The notes under the pieces were generated by a model, which searched no databases, was not told the DNA's origin, and saw nothing but the letters and a program-made list of their open reading frames with translations. 64,000 nt of DNA from Platycnemis pennipes (Eukaryota > Arthropoda > Insecta > Odonata > Platycnemididae): positions 74,953,672 through 75,017,671 of the forward strand of contig OW121857.1 in the NCBI GenBank assembly GCA_933228895.1. The letters are read 5' to 3'. Both the position numbers and the translations under genes were made by a program. The stretch's first letter is position 1, and each line of letters opens with the position of its first letter. Below are positions 21,161 through 33,690 of the stretch, piece by piece.

Positions 21161-21529
21161 TACTTACTTGGGAATAGTTTGCATATTACACACTTTCCTC
21201 AATTTCGCCTATAGAGTTTTTCCCTAACCATAATCTAATTTTCCTTACATTTCCATGACTTCCAGTACCGATTTTTATTTCCCTGACATTTCCATGACTT
21301 CCCTGACCGGTATGCTCCCTGTACTTACTTCGGAATAGTTTGCATATTACACACTTTCCTCAATTTCGCCTATAGAGTTTTTCCCTGACCAGAATCTAAT
21401 TTCCCTGACATTTCCATAACTTCCAGTACCGATTTTTATTTCCCTGGCATTTCCATGACTTCCAAGACCGTTACCAACCGTGTACTTACTTGGGAATAGT
21501 TTGCATATTAACACACTTTCCTCAATTTC
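21053..21529 (+). repeat. 161-bp tandem repeat, three copies
   Basis: Units run 21053-21213, 21214-21374 and 21375 to about 21529. Each starts GAGTTTTTCCCTRACCAKAA and ends with CTTTCCTCAATTTCGCCTATA or its start. Each unit holds about 108 bp of the 3' end of the hAT-like element (through ..GGTATGAACCCTG) plus about 53 bp of flanking DNA (TACTTACTTGGGAATAGTTT onward). Units one and two are exactly the same length; the third has lost the terminal motif by substitution. Confidence 0.9.
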
Positions 21530-21589
21530 TTAGACGAATTTTATAAATGCATCTTACTACTCTAATTTTTAACGCGAACAGAAAGAAAC

Positions 21590-22600
21590 TTCATCCGTAC
21601 AAGTATCGCGGCGAGTAGCAACCTCCTAGATCATGACGAGTGGGATTGTGGGCAGGTGGAGGAGAGTATTGAGGAGGGGAGGCGTGGGAGGAATTCCGGG
21701 AGTAGGACGGAGAGGGAAAGAAGGGGAGGAAGGTAAGCCAGAAGGAGTCAGTCGCATCTCTTCCAAGTTTGCGAGTAATTAAAGCGAGTCCCAGCCCCAA
21801 GTCACGTGGAGGGAGTCGGAGGAGGGTTTGGAGGAGGTGCTGGGAGGCGTGGGTGCAAGGCACTTGGCGCAAGAGAAGACTGAGTGCCACATATCATTAC
21901 GCTCGGGACTTGCCGGCACTTTGGCCCGAGCCTGACGCTTTGCATTTCACTCACACACGCGCGAGCGGGTACAAAACTGGAACTCCACATCTTCTCCCAT
22001 CTCTGCCCACCCACCCTACAACTTCCTCACTCTTTCCTGCCACTAGTTCTCCTCCACACCGCATGCGACTGGACTGGGGTGGGGGAGAGAGGAATTTGCG
22101 TGGGAGGACCGTTAAAAATATCCCCTTCGGGGGGAGGGGAGATGCGGAGGGTGTGGAGAAGTCAAACTCACCGAGGCATGCTGGGACCCGCGCCTCCTCC
22201 CTTCGAGTGGCAACTCGGGATAACTCTCTCTCTCCCTCCGGAGCCCGGACGGGTTGATCAGGCTCGGATAGGGTTTCCGACGCGACCCAGGGCTAGAATT
22301 CTCAGGCGCACTTCAACTGTCATTCGGAATGGGCCCCAGCTTGCCGCGGGAGGGACTTCGTATTTCACATTTCGGCTCGCCGACTCAAAATAACACGGAA
22401 ACTAGCGACGGGCAGTCCGGAGCCTTGTATAACAGCGATCCATCTCTCTCGCGGCGATTCCCGAACGCTTCGTGAGCGTTCAGGGCGGTGGACGTTAGGC
22501 TAACCGACAACCATTCAGAGGAAAATGGACCTCTTTCCCCAAGCATTTTAAAACGACAGGTTATCGCGAGCAGACGGGATAGGTTTTGGCTGAAGAAGAA
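21590..22600. other. GC-moderate mixed block without a supported gene
   Basis: It contains purine-rich (21640-21850) and pyrimidine-rich (21960-22060) stretches and a 7-bp hairpin GAACGCT-TCGTG-AGCGTTC (22463-22481). Overlapping + frames of 162 and 169 codons lie at 21769-22257 and 21884-22393, but both are low-complexity and neither matches a family I know. Confidence 0.4.
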
Positions 22601-23134
22601 GCTTTTTTTTCCCACCCAAAAATCAACGAATCGTATTTCAAAAATATTGTGTGCTATCTATATACACACAAAAACAACCCTCTATTAATTCAGGCACGTG
22701 CTAAACGTTCCACTCATTTACTGCCAATTCTAAGCGAGATATGCTTCGTGACTTTGCCAAACATTATCTGGGCTCATTAAAGATATTGTGGTAATTTATC
22801 GAGAAATATATATTCCTCGTCATTTCTACAATTAGCCCTTATTCTCGATCGTCGGCGGCTCATCGGTTGAATTTATCACGCTAAGCATTACAGAAAACAA
22901 ACAAGAAATTTCTCTGAATCTCAATTGAACAATAACTCTCAAGCATAAATATTTACTCACACCTTAAGTACATGTTTAGAGACGGGTTATGAGGCAGGAA
23001 CGATATTGTTATTGACGCATTGACGAATGTTATTTATAATAGCATGTAAATACAAACTAGTGTATTAATTACGTCGAAAGAAACGTGGATTCAATAGAGT
23101 TAAAAATCGCTTGCCTCCAATATTATCTCACTCA

Positions 23135-23448
23135 TCTGTGTTTTTCAAGTCCGTATCCGCACTAATAGGCGCTTCAAACCGTGAGAAAAGATACAAGGAT
23201 GGGAATGGAAAGGAAAGGAGGAAAGGTGGAGAGAAACCCGGTGTCCGCATTAGTCTGCTATTAACGAACAGGTGCCAAGGGGCCACGGCATAATGTCCCA
23301 TCTGACGGACGGAGTAATGTACTCGAGTATTCTCCTTAAAATACTCAAGTAGGCAACGGTTTTAACGAAAAATATCTACCATTACCGGGATTCGAACCCG
23401 AGAGCTCCTGGTGTATGGCTTGTACTCTAACCACTACACCAAATAGTC
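23135..23448 (-). mobile_element. SINE family 1, near full-length
   Basis: On the minus strand, TTGGTGTAGTGGTTAGAGTAC forms the A-box region and CTCGGGTTCGAATCCCGG the B box. The body has TACTCCGTCCGTCAGATGGG, CCGTGGCCCCTTGGCACC and GCGGACACCGGGTTTCTCTCC, ending with CATTCCCATCCTTGTATC. It aligns with 1316-1608 along its whole length; together they define the variant whose tail differs from 19895. Confidence 0.88.
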
Positions 23449-23528
23449 CATCCTTGGTTTCATGTAAGTAGTTTTCAAACGGGGTAGTATTTTTTTGGAT
23501 GTCTACATGTTAATAAGTGTTCTCTACG

Positions 23529-23600
23529 TTTGATTATGCATGCTTGGTGACGGGTCACCCCCTGCTACACACCCTTGCGGTGGCTTGCAGGGTATATGCA
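23529..23600 (-). repeat. Dispersed hairpin repeat, copy 3
   Basis: On the minus strand: ATACCCTGCAAGCCACCGCA, AGGGTGTGTAGCAGGGGGTG, then ACCCGTCACCAAGCATGCAT. The CACCAAGCATGCA extension recurs in the copy at 40033 and in part at 37982, extending the repeat to about 90 bp. It lies 80 bp from the SINE at 23135-23448. Confidence 0.8.
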
Positions 23601-23879
23601 CGTATAAAGCCAATTTCATACATAAAATGTATGAAATTAATGCATATCGTAACCACCCTCATGCCTAAATTCAGTTCTCATTGCTTTTTCTTAGAAGTTA
23701 CGCGTTTTTTTATGTTGGAATCCCATCAAATAACCAGTGATTCTTTCACATTTTAACCGTAGATAATAATCATGTGCATTCATTGATGGTTCCGCCTATT
23801 GAATCGCACCACCGCGTTGCGGAAGGCAGATCGAACCTAGCGCAAGATGAAGACGACTGTCAGTGATCATTGTTCCATG

Positions 23880-24570
23880 CCCTCATCTCATGTCGGACGG
23901 AGTTAATGCCGGGATGTGGGAATGCAATGTTGATTTCCGCAATGCCACATTTACATCCGGAGGTAACTGATTAATGGCAGGGAGCAGAGATTCCTATATC
24001 AACGGCTCATTGGCAATAGCGTTGGTGTGACGTCCGCTCGTTCACCACAATCGCGCGCATTACCCCCCTGCGGCAACCTTCCCAGGGTCGCGAGGCCACA
24101 CGACCGCATCGCAGGGGCACTATGACCCCACTGACCTGCGCCGATGGTCAGCTGCGCACGGGTCGACGTCTATGGCCAATGGTACGGAATGTGTCGAGGT
24201 CGTAAAAGCGCAGTTTCCCTTGAACGCACGGCGAGGGAATGAAAAAATAAAAGAGAAACGGCGCCTGCCACCTTTTGGTCCGGCGGCTCGCATGGGTTAT
24301 CGCCGCGATTCGTTCAAAGCGGAGACCTAATAGGTTAAACGCTCAGAGCGTCCGGGGCATTTGACGGCGCGGACAAACGAGCCCGCTTCTAAAATGAAGG
24401 ACGTGAAGCGAGCGGAAGGATTTATCGCGGCGGGAGCGCCGAATTCGCACCCTACCGACGTCCTCGGCCGTTCCGGGAGTAATTACCGGGACAAAATGCT
24501 GGATCCGTCCACGTTTGGAGGGGACAACAAATGAAATGTGCTTGACCGGTAGGAGACAAAGAAATGGCGA
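23880..24570. promoter_or_regulatory. CpG-dense segment, candidate regulatory region
   Basis: CG dinucleotides are unusually frequent compared with the AT-rich flanks (for example CCTGCGCCGATGG, CGGCGCCTGCC, ATCGCGGCGGGAGCGCCG). The segment has no long open frame with recognisable content and no repeat landmarks. It could be a regulatory region, an unrecognised exon, or a GC-rich isochore fragment; the choice is not decidable from sequence alone. Confidence 0.3.
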
Positions 24571-25785
24571 CGAGTGAGTCCCCTCCCCCCCTCCCTCCGA
24601 CTTATTTGCAACGGACGCATGAATAATTCAAAACAAAGACTGCTCGGTGCCGTTTACAGTGCGTTTCAAGACATGACCTTGGCTGGAAGAGCAAGAGAAG
24701 GCAGAAACGGCAGATGATTCTGTATTCCAGTCGAGGATGAATCGCTTTGGCAGAGGATCGAACGAGCAAAAGAAATACGTAAGTTGACAAGATCTGGCGA
24801 ATTTTTGGTTCGGCTGTCATGGGCCAAAACAGAGGAGGCTCGCTGAAAGAACTTCTACCAAATACCATGTATTAAAACAATAACCCATACCGAGCGTATG
24901 GTAGCCGGAAACAAAGCTGTAAAAATGTCCTAATATTGTCGCTCCGCTTTACCCCAAAATGCCTTGAGGATGTTATTAATAATGCACCATCGCTACATTC
25001 TGACAGTGGGGTTTTCCCAGGAAAGTGTATAAAAACCCACGATTCCAACAATACGGGCCGGCATTTTCCTCACGGACTCTGGCCTGGTAGTTTCCTTTTA
25101 AAACTGTTATTTTAACCTGACTGCCGCCCGAACTCCCGTGGGTGGGAATTAAAGTTGTAATGTTGCTAAGAAAAGTGCAACGGAGTGAGATATTCAGCGC
25201 AACTGCCGGACGATCATCTGGAGGATGAAAAACTTCGCGGGAAAGCACCAAGGAAGGCCAGAGACACGTAAACATAAGTGCATGTGACGATATTTTTGTG
25301 GGATTTATTTAAATTGCTATAAACACGTTGGCGCGAAAACCCATATGTCAATTCTTTGGGTTTCTTTTCAACAGATAAGTCCGTTATAGATCATTACGAA
25401 TAACAGTGGTTTCTCGTTTGAACTGATGACCTATATGTTTTTTGTGTATGTGACCCATCCTGTCCTCAGCTGGTCGGAAAGGATCTACATGAGTTGAGGA
25501 AATTACAACCAATAAAAATTATACCAAACTTTTACCAACGGTGGCTTCACTCTTAAACACCACAGTACTCAAATGTAGTGGATTTGGAAAAGGACACAAA
25601 AAGGCAACGTTATAGCTACTAATATAAGAACACTTGAAACTAAGAATATTGAATGGAGAGCTCTATGAAACCAATAATGGAATGGATGATAAGTGATTAT
25701 GAACTGAGCAGCGATGAGATTAGTCCAATATTTCAAGCAACACAATATGCAAAAATGTGAATTTTATCCAAACGATATAAAAAAA
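24571..25785. other. No recognisable feature
   Basis: Mixed composition. Minus-strand frames of 88 and 99 codons (24602-24868, 24976-25275) show no recognisable motif. Confidence 0.4.
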
Positions 25786-25789
25786 TATA

Positions 25790-26150
25790 GTTTGAAAATT
25801 TGAGAGGAAAATATAAGGAAGATCTATGGCCCAATTAGAGAAGGAGATATTTTACGAATAAGAATAAACGGGGAAATAAATGAAATAAGGGAAGTATGTA
25901 GTTAGGCTTTCAAAGTCACGGCGGCCGAGGGGGAATGCCTGAAATACTACTCAAAAGCTAGATGAAAGGGAGAAGGATAAGAGGTAGACCACGGAAAGGA
26001 AGAGTGCGCAGAATGTTGAAGAGTATCTGACAAACATGGAGCCACAAGATGGAGGGAGTAGTGAAAAGACGAAGATCTAAATGGAAGCATATAATAGAGG
26101 GACTCAAGGTCCACACCAGGCTTTGGAGATATTGATGATGGAGTGTAATC
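25790..26150 (+). pseudogene. Decayed LINE C-terminal remnant
   Basis: A + frame at 25810-25904 reads NIRKIYGPIREGD then NGEINEIREV and stops. Just before it, in a second frame, FERKI can be read, so FERKI..RKIYGP is split by a frameshift. Another frame at about 25966-26136 reads KGRRIRGRPRKGRVRRM, a stop, then RRRSKWKHIIEGLKVHTRLW. These are the successive landmarks of the carboxy end of a common animal LINE type (FERKILRKIYGP, then GRPRKRW). Frameshift and stops show it is dead. It is a different LINE family from the one at 16630 and 59423. Confidence 0.75.
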
Positions 26151-26154
26151 ACCA

Positions 26155-29100
26155 CCTACAACCTCACACGCTTGTGGTTCCTTAAATTTTACCATATTAA
26201 TGTGAATGAAGGTGAGAAATAAAATTAATCGTCGGTATGATAACATCGTGAAATTTCTCCACATTAACAAGTGAATAATTAGTCATTTTCTACAATCTTT
26301 ATTTTTCCTCTACAGATTTCAACGTTTACGTGTGAACTCTGAAACCGGTGTGGAAAATTACTAAGTATTCATCTCTTATCGATTTGACTGACGGTAAATA
26401 TGGAGGCACGGAACATAGAGGAGGAAATCATTGAAACAAAAAATCATTTCACGCACCCAAAAGGACTAATTAAACATTTTAGTTGCAACTTTCCCGGGAG
26501 GGAACGACGCAAAGGGTATGTACTACGTATGAATGACAAATAAAAGCGCCACGAAACCCTTCATATTGACGCAGCACAAAAGAGTGACGAGACTACTCAC
26601 GTTACTACATCGATTGGTTTTTGAATGCATTCGCCTCATTTCACCGCTCTTCTTTTTTTTTTATCTCGCTCGCGCCCATCATTCACCGCGAGTCACGCAC
26701 CGGGGAGAATTTATCTCGATTCGAAATGCGACAGGAGTTTGAATTCCTGGAGGAAGGGAGGACAACAAGCCAGCGATTCTCTCTTTCGCGAGGAGACAAT
26801 AGGACGGAGGAATGGGGATGTTGTAGCGTTCGGAACACATCTGCGACCACTTCCCCCAAACCCCCACTTCAAACCGACCCGATAAGACGAAAAAAACAGG
26901 GATGCCGGGAGACAAAGTAAACCGAGTCTTGTTAGGAAAATAAACTACAAGACAACAACCGATACCTATTCCCTATTGAGACGCCATCTGTCACTGCACG
27001 AGTCTTGTCTCCCCCTCTCCAAGCCCCTCTCCACTTCCGTCTCCCCCACCCCCCTCCACAACCATTCCTATCATCCCCTAATCAGTCTCCTCAAGCCAAA
27101 TTCACTCCCTCCCCTCCCTCATCTATCCCTTGCAACGCCAAATTCTCCCCAATGCGGGTTAGTACCCCCCATTCCCGCCCTACCAGTGCGACGACACAGC
27201 AAAGAGGCTGGACGCCATCCAAAATTCCTTGAGTACGCCATGCAGGATATAAGGTAACCCCGCGAGGTATGTTCATTGAGAGGAAGTGAGGGAGATGGGG
27301 TGTACCTCGTCTCGTCCTGATGCAATTCTTTTGGCCAGCCGGCGGAAAAACCCTGTCTCTCCACCGTTCGCCGTTTAACCCCACTGCTTCCCATCGAATC
27401 ACCAAACAGGCGTCCATTGATGTCGGGAGTGACAGGGGGAGAAAGGAAATGCATCCCTACTACACCAAAACCCCCCCTCAATTGCATTCCCGACAGGATA
27501 GGGTTGTGGTGGGGGTTGAAGAAGCGCCCCTTAACAATCCCTGGCTTGCGCCTCATACCACCCTTTCCAATTCAGATTCCAGTACAAGCTATTCCGCCGC
27601 GTTCCGATCCAGTGGCTGCCCGCGTCTTACCACGAATTTTTCTCACGTATTTCCATTCGCTGATCTATGTCTCGTGTCAAATGGCTCAGGAAAATGTGCA
27701 AGTATGCACCTTCCTTTCCACTGACGATAAGAGATCGGAATAGTTCCCATCAAGATCGAAGAGATATGTCTTCGTACGGAAAGCCCGTTCGTAACATCTC
27801 TGTATAAAGCTCATTACGGCGAAAACCACTGTTGCCAAGATATTTCGCACATGCAAACTGGATTTCTTAAGCTTCAATATGTACACCTGCTTCGTAATTT
27901 GAATACTGCAGGTATGTACATTAATGCATATTATATTAAAACAATTTAATTTGCTCCTTTATTCGACAGTAATACATAAATTTGAAATATGTTTGGAAAG
28001 GAACCACCTCAAAATAAAAGCTAAAAAGGTTTGATTTAGGGCACAATACAAATTTTAATGAACTATTACGATGATTCTTTTTTTTAATGTTGACGTAAAA
28101 TAAAAACGCATCTCTCACGAATACAGCCAATTTAGTAGCGAAAAAATAAGAATGAGACCATCTCCGTTTTTATAATTTTAAGTCCCAAATTTATTTAAAG
28201 ATTCATTTTCTAGTTACTGAAATATCAAGGATAAGCATTTGCGCAATTATTTGCATGCTCTTCAAAACTGCTACGCTTAAAACCTACAAACTTACCCAAC
28301 ACATTTTCATTCGAAATACATTTGCTATTAGATGCAATCCTAGATATTTATAATCACAATTTCGAGTCATCAATAGTATCAATTTGTCACAATTACATTT
28401 ACAGGAGAAATTATTCCACACATTGCATGCTTCCACATGATTTTGATTTCAGAAATAGCACAGAGACTGCGTTGCTGTAACATTATATTAACTGAGAATT
28501 TCTTGGAAAACTTGTATCAAGTTTGATAGCATTTCGCTTGTTTGAAGTTATCTATGGCTAAAAGTCCTACTCCACTAGTGCGCATTTTGGACCCACAAAC
28601 AAAAGACTTAATAAAGAAATCGATTACTTAATATTAAAAAGAATAGATTGGCATAATTACGACCCCTCTTATGCTATGCAAAATACCTATTCTTTTTCTA
28701 TCCCTTCCTTGCCCACCCAGGATTATACTTTTTTCCTTCCATTGTTAAACATCCCAAAATATACCACTTTGGATTAGTAAAGTGTCGGTAAGGTATCCTT
28801 GCTTGAGATACTCGACACGATTCCACTTCTCTTGACAAAATGTCGGCTTATACTAATTACTTCTCAGAAAAATTAATAGTACGTCCACCACCCAATGTGC
28901 TACCCTAGTGCTAAATCTTTTCCCCTTATTTTCTCCGCTATCCTTATACTTTACTGTTTAATTTTGCCTTCTTATTCATCGAGACATAGCTGTGCGCCCG
29001 TTAAAACATCGAGACTGTTTGTATGCGAATTTAGGAGTTGATTTTGGCTCCGTGCTTGAAAGCACACTACGTCCTTCCCATACGGAACTCCCCTCCTTTA

Positions 29101-30140
29101 TTATTCCCCCAGCATAAAGAATTCTGCGCCAGAAGAGCCAAGGACGCGGGAAATCCCGAACCGCATGCCTTTAAGATGTCGTAATCTACGGTCTCGGGTT
29201 CGATAGCCGGTAACTTGACTCACGAAGCTCCCCCCACTCCAAACTCCTTTCCCCTCCTCCTCCCTTTCCATCCCCAACCCCACAATTCCCCTCTCACCCA
29301 CCCTTACCCAACTCTCGGGAGACTCCACGGATGCAATGAGCATCACACGCGCCTTGCGAGTTGGCGATTGAAAGGTATCCGATTTATTTGGCAATCGCTT
29401 TTCCTTCGGAATCCACCTGCGGGGCCTGCAGAAGTATATATCTCCCTGTAATCTCTATCCGACGCCAGTTGAACGACCTGGCGGCGGAGAGACACGGAGA
29501 TGCAAGGGATCCCCGCCGCGAAAGCGAGTGTCTTTCCTCTTCAATCTATTAGGACGCGATGGAGGGCAAAATCAATTTAACGTTTTAATAAAATGAGAAA
29601 TTTTGAAAGAGGTTAATGAACGACGCGACGCGAGCTGGATTGCGCAGATTTATTGCCGATAGCATGCTGAAAAACTAAAAAAAATCACAACGAAGAGGAA
29701 ATTAAACAAACGCGATTCATTTAACGAATTTATACGTTGGTCCAAATACCACGCATGAAGAATATGAAGAGAAACTAGATCCCGAGAGCCAATTCAAAGG
29801 CGATTGGCAACGTTGGAATAATAACAGGCTCGGCAGGTACATTGTAGCTAGTCAGTACTACAAGTGAAAAATATTCTTGACCCCACGAAGTACAACTGCG
29901 CATTAGCATGACTATACTACGGGAATTATCTCAATGTATTTCAACAAATGCCCATTTTAAAATCTCATTTTATACAATTATTCTTGTTACATTATTTTTA
30001 TTCACCCATTAACTAACATTATACTCCTTCGCAGATACTAATACTTCAGTCGCACGTGTCTGGTTGGTACGAAACTGACACTTTTCTTCAATGAACAAGT
30101 ACTTCAAACATTATAAGTAAGTAGTGTACAACTGGTTATT
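26155..30140. other. Mixed interval without a supported gene
   Basis: 26980-27180 is pyrimidine-rich, and 26620-27740 has several overlapping open frames on both strands typical of low-complexity DNA. TGTCGGGA at 27421-27428 and TCCCGACA at 27488-27495 form a small inverted repeat. GAAACCGGTG near 26340 resembles the hammerhead second strand, but no first strand or inverted partner was found. 27900-29100 is AT-rich and blank to me. A B-box-like GGGTTCGATAGCC at about 29199 is isolated. Confidence 0.4.
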
Positions 30141-30142
30141 AT

Positions 30143-30201
30143 TCAGCCTCTGCCACACCCTCGAGGTGGCTGGCGTGGTATTCCATGGATGTAGACGAAC
30201 C
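30143..30201 (-). repeat. Dispersed hairpin repeat, copy 4
   Basis: On the minus strand: TTCGTCTACATCCATGG, AATACCACGCCAGCCACCTC, GAGGGTGTGGCAGAGGC. It keeps the leading TCTACATC block and the GCCACC..GGGTGTGGC hairpin. The CCTGCAAG part is altered to CACGCCAG. Confidence 0.6.
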
Positions 30202-31015
30202 AGCCTTTGTTTTATATTGCTCGAATACAAAGGCTCTCTATACTGTATTGATGATAGACTTGGGTGGCTTGTGTGTCAACCTTTTGGTTCTGTTATTTTC
30301 ATGGAAATAGAGATTTTAAACGTATGGGTCACAGTTTTTGTATCCACCGTATTACCCGGGTGCATACCAGAATAAACACAAAAAACAGGAAAAAAAACTC
30401 CCCTGAATTGTTATGTGATAAAATTTCATGAGGCATAAAATAATCCAAAATTTCAACTGATTAATTCACATTGTAGAGGGATTATATCAAAGGGAGAGTA
30501 GAATAAAGGCAACACCTATAATTATTGATAGGTACCTAATTGGCCGTGAGGCAAAAAGGTTTTTAGAGGTTATAATTGGAACAAGTTTCATAAATTCACG
30601 GAGGGATGAATTACGCACTAATCACTCTTTCCCGGAGCATTATAAAAAAATTAAAGGCGGGCAGTTAGTTTATTTTCAGCCGTTAAACGACCGGGAGAAA
30701 AAACGGAGAAAGCTGCATAAACCCAAATTCCAGGTGTAATTATTGAGTAACTTTTCCATATTCAAAACTCGAATTGAAAAAAATCCCCAGGAGGGATGAG
30801 TAAGGGACTAAAATTTTGATTTACAAAAACTTTTTCAGTGTTTTTTTTTAATTTTTGGTTTGGTAAATTAATAGTTAATTTTTTGAATCGTTTACAAAAT
30901 AAAAATTAAATATTTTTTGGTTAGAAAAATTCATTTTGAAATTCTTGTATTCGTCCCGCGTGGAATAGCGGCAACAATGTGCGTTCGGCAATTAATTAGC
31001 TGACCTAATCCGCAT
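30202..31015. other. AT-rich, T-rich core, no feature
   Basis: A stretch near 30835-30930 is very A/T-rich with repeated TTTTTGG(T) words. No terminal repeats or open frames of note. Confidence 0.4.
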
Positions 31016-31019
31016 TCCA

Positions 31020-31730
31020 CGCGATGTCAAACATACAAAAGCTTTGGTCGGGAAACCAGATGTACGAGCCACTGGACGGACGGATGGACGCAGGGGCAGA
31101 AGTTGGAAGAGGACACTCGGGAAACGTGACCGAAAGCAAATTGCGCGGCGTCCAAGCTCCTTTTGGACGGGCAGTGACTAATACACGCGACCCACCGACC
31201 GTTCCCTTGTTACTATATCTTCCCCGTGAAGCGAAATTCTTCTCTCCTCTTCCACTCTTTACGCGTTCCGACATTTTTACCCTCTTCTCCCTCCCCGCAC
31301 CCATTTCCCTGTGGGAAAACAGTTGAACGCGACTCGAATTACGTCGGAATTCCACTTTCTTCCGCTGCCACCCCCTGGGAAATGTCGCATGCGGGGAGGG
31401 GGGGTGCTCCAGCGAAGAGGGACGAACTAGAGTCTCGTATTACTCATCCGCCCGCGCGGAATAGCACGGACATACACGCAGACCCGCACACAACCACCTG
31501 ACTAGCACATGCGCACGCGCCGCTGCGCAACTGTTTCGAACTCGTAAGAGCTGCCGCCGCGACCATTACTCAACTCGACGTCAGCGCACAGCAACCGTTG
31601 ACGTAGCGTCAAGTTATTACGCTCTCGTTAAGATCCCACGGTGACAAATGGAAATCGAGTCATGAAACGCGGTGCGGTGCACTTGCGTCGCTTGAAATAT
31701 GCGGTCGAGAGCGATAATGCTTTCGACTTT
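31020..31730. promoter_or_regulatory. CpG-dense segment, candidate regulatory region
   Basis: CG dinucleotides cluster, most strongly at 31440-31700 (CCGCCCGCGCGGAAT, GCGCACGCGCCGCTGCGCAA, GAGCTGCCGCCGCGACC). Three overlapping + frames at 31005-31501 show no domain. If a gene starts near here, this is the best promoter-like composition in the window; no exon or splice evidence supports one. Confidence 0.35.
31510..31521 (+). promoter_or_regulatory. NRF-1-like motif
   Basis: TGCGCACGCGCC matches the consensus YGCGCAYGCGCR at 11 of 12 positions (the last base is C). It sits inside the CpG-dense segment. A single motif in CG-rich DNA has an appreciable chance of being random. Confidence 0.3.
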
Positions 31731-33690
31731 ACCAGCTCTCAAAACACATCGTGGTATTGCCCCGGTTTAAACTTAATAATTTAACCAAATCTAATTTTTC
31801 GAACGGCACATTGCAGTTTCGAAGGCAACAGTGGAGAATTAAATCTAAATCCAGCTTTCATTAAAGAATAACTATAAGTTAAATAACAAGTACTCAAGGT
31901 AAACGGAGGAAAATAATTTAAAGCTAGATACTAAGAAAATTATTATGTAAAGCAAGCAAATAAAGAGTTTTTATAAACGGAAGAATATATTGGAATTAAG
32001 GAACGCATGAACGTTACCTTAAACAAACCAAATCCCAATAAATTATAACATTAACATTAAATATTATTAAATATATCGAATTTTCCCATGCTGCACATTT
32101 AAGAACGGTTAGTGGCAAAATCATAATTAATATAAGGCTCGATAACACTGTAAGCTTTCTCTGGTAGTGCTTAAAACTCTTCAAAAACCTTAATATGCGT
32201 GAAAACTGACAAGATGAGCGATACGGCATATTAGCTTGTTAGGTTTCCAGATTATACCGCAAAACCCAGCTGAAAACTACCGAAATATAAAGGCCTTATG
32301 AATAGCTTTAAGAAAAAGTCCTAAATACAGAGCCGACAGTAAAAGTATTAATGCACAAATTTCTGATGAGAAAACTACAAACGAAAATTGAGTTTAGAGG
32401 AGAGAAAGAGCAAAAGGAATCGTTGAACATCCATGGTATTGCTTAGAATGGAGAATCTATGGCGGACATTGAGAGCAGAACAGATCAAACTAAAATCGTT
32501 TCCACGAAGGAGAGGCCAGTACCTCGTTCAAAGAGGACACCGTCAGAGACTAGGCATCAGTACAATCGAATATTCATGTGGAGAGAGGCAATAGGCGGAT
32601 TACAGACGAGGACCGTTGTAAAATCCTACCTGAGAAGAGGCTTTTGGAACCAGCTATTGAGTTGTGGACGTCGAAGTTAAAACGGAACTACCTTAACTGA
32701 AGATGCAATGCTGAACGAGGAATTGAACTGACGAGGGACATGTCTACATAAAGCAAACGCTTGTGTAGATCTCACAAAAATAATAGATTCAGCAAGAGCG
32801 TCAAGAAAGTTAATTGAATGAGAAGGTCTCAAATAAAAGAAAAAAGAAAAATATTTAGCCCTCGTTTTGTATATGACTGGAAAGAGAACGATTTTAGCTG
32901 AGGCAAGAGAATTTTCTGCAAATTTTAGTCTTACCCAGAGCTTTGATTTGACGTTTACATGAAAAATAAGGACCTATTTCTTTTTTGCATAATTTAGATA
33001 TACTTCATTTGCTTTCTTAACATCTGGCACTGTACAGTAAAAAAGAGTATTTTGCTAGGATATATGAAAAATAGCCTAATAAAAGTAGTTTCAAACTGAA
33101 CGACGATTAATGCAAATATCGTTGGTATTTACCTTTTATAGATAGTAAAAAATCAGCGCAAACATAGTGGAAGTATTTGGGTTCTTGCAACAAAAGAATA
33201 CGTTTTCCTGCTTAAATGCGGATTTTCTACAAAAAATTTATGCATAAACAAGACAGCGCTAGGACGAGTTAGTGATGCAATAAAAATAGTTCAAAAGTGT
33301 AGATACATTCGGGGAGCACATGGGACTTTAAACAAGGAGAAAAACTGAGCTCTCCAAGAAACTATGGAACGTAACTTCAGTGACAGACCACAACAGCACA
33401 CACTACCAACGCTCGCATATGGACATTCCTCGACTCGGTCATAAATTATTTCTAGGCGAACAAACACGTTCATGAAGATAATTTCCACTCAATCTAAGCT
33501 ACGGAGCTCGCACATCCAAAAGTGAAACTGGAAACTGGAACTGGAAGGCGAAACTGAAAATGGCAACTTCCGAAAATGATTAAGCACCTTTTGAGGGCAA
33601 AAGCGATGTCGTTCAAACAATTTCGGTCGCGGGAAGAGCCTTGATTGTGCCCGAGGCGCCACTACGGAAAACACGCATGACCCACGTTAA
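31731..33690. other. AT-rich interval, no supported feature
   Basis: I read a + frame at 32459-32680 for LINE similarity and could not support it. 33500-33560 has short GGAAACTGGAACTGGAA repeats. Confidence 0.4.

Noticed and set aside
25810..26150. Possible intact host gene (KIYGP..GRPRK sequence)
   Set aside because: The motifs belong to the carboxy end of a LINE and are broken by a frameshift and stops.
26325..26360. Another hammerhead-like site (GAAACCGGTG)
   Set aside because: Only the second strand is present; no CUGANGA-like word, stem II or inverted partner was found nearby.
29185..29230. Isolated B-box-like GGGTTCGATAGCC
   Set aside because: No A box, no shared body with the other SINEs and no second copy in the window.
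32459..32830. Possible LINE remnant on the + strand
   Set aside because: Translation in three frames gave no ordered set of known LINE motifs.
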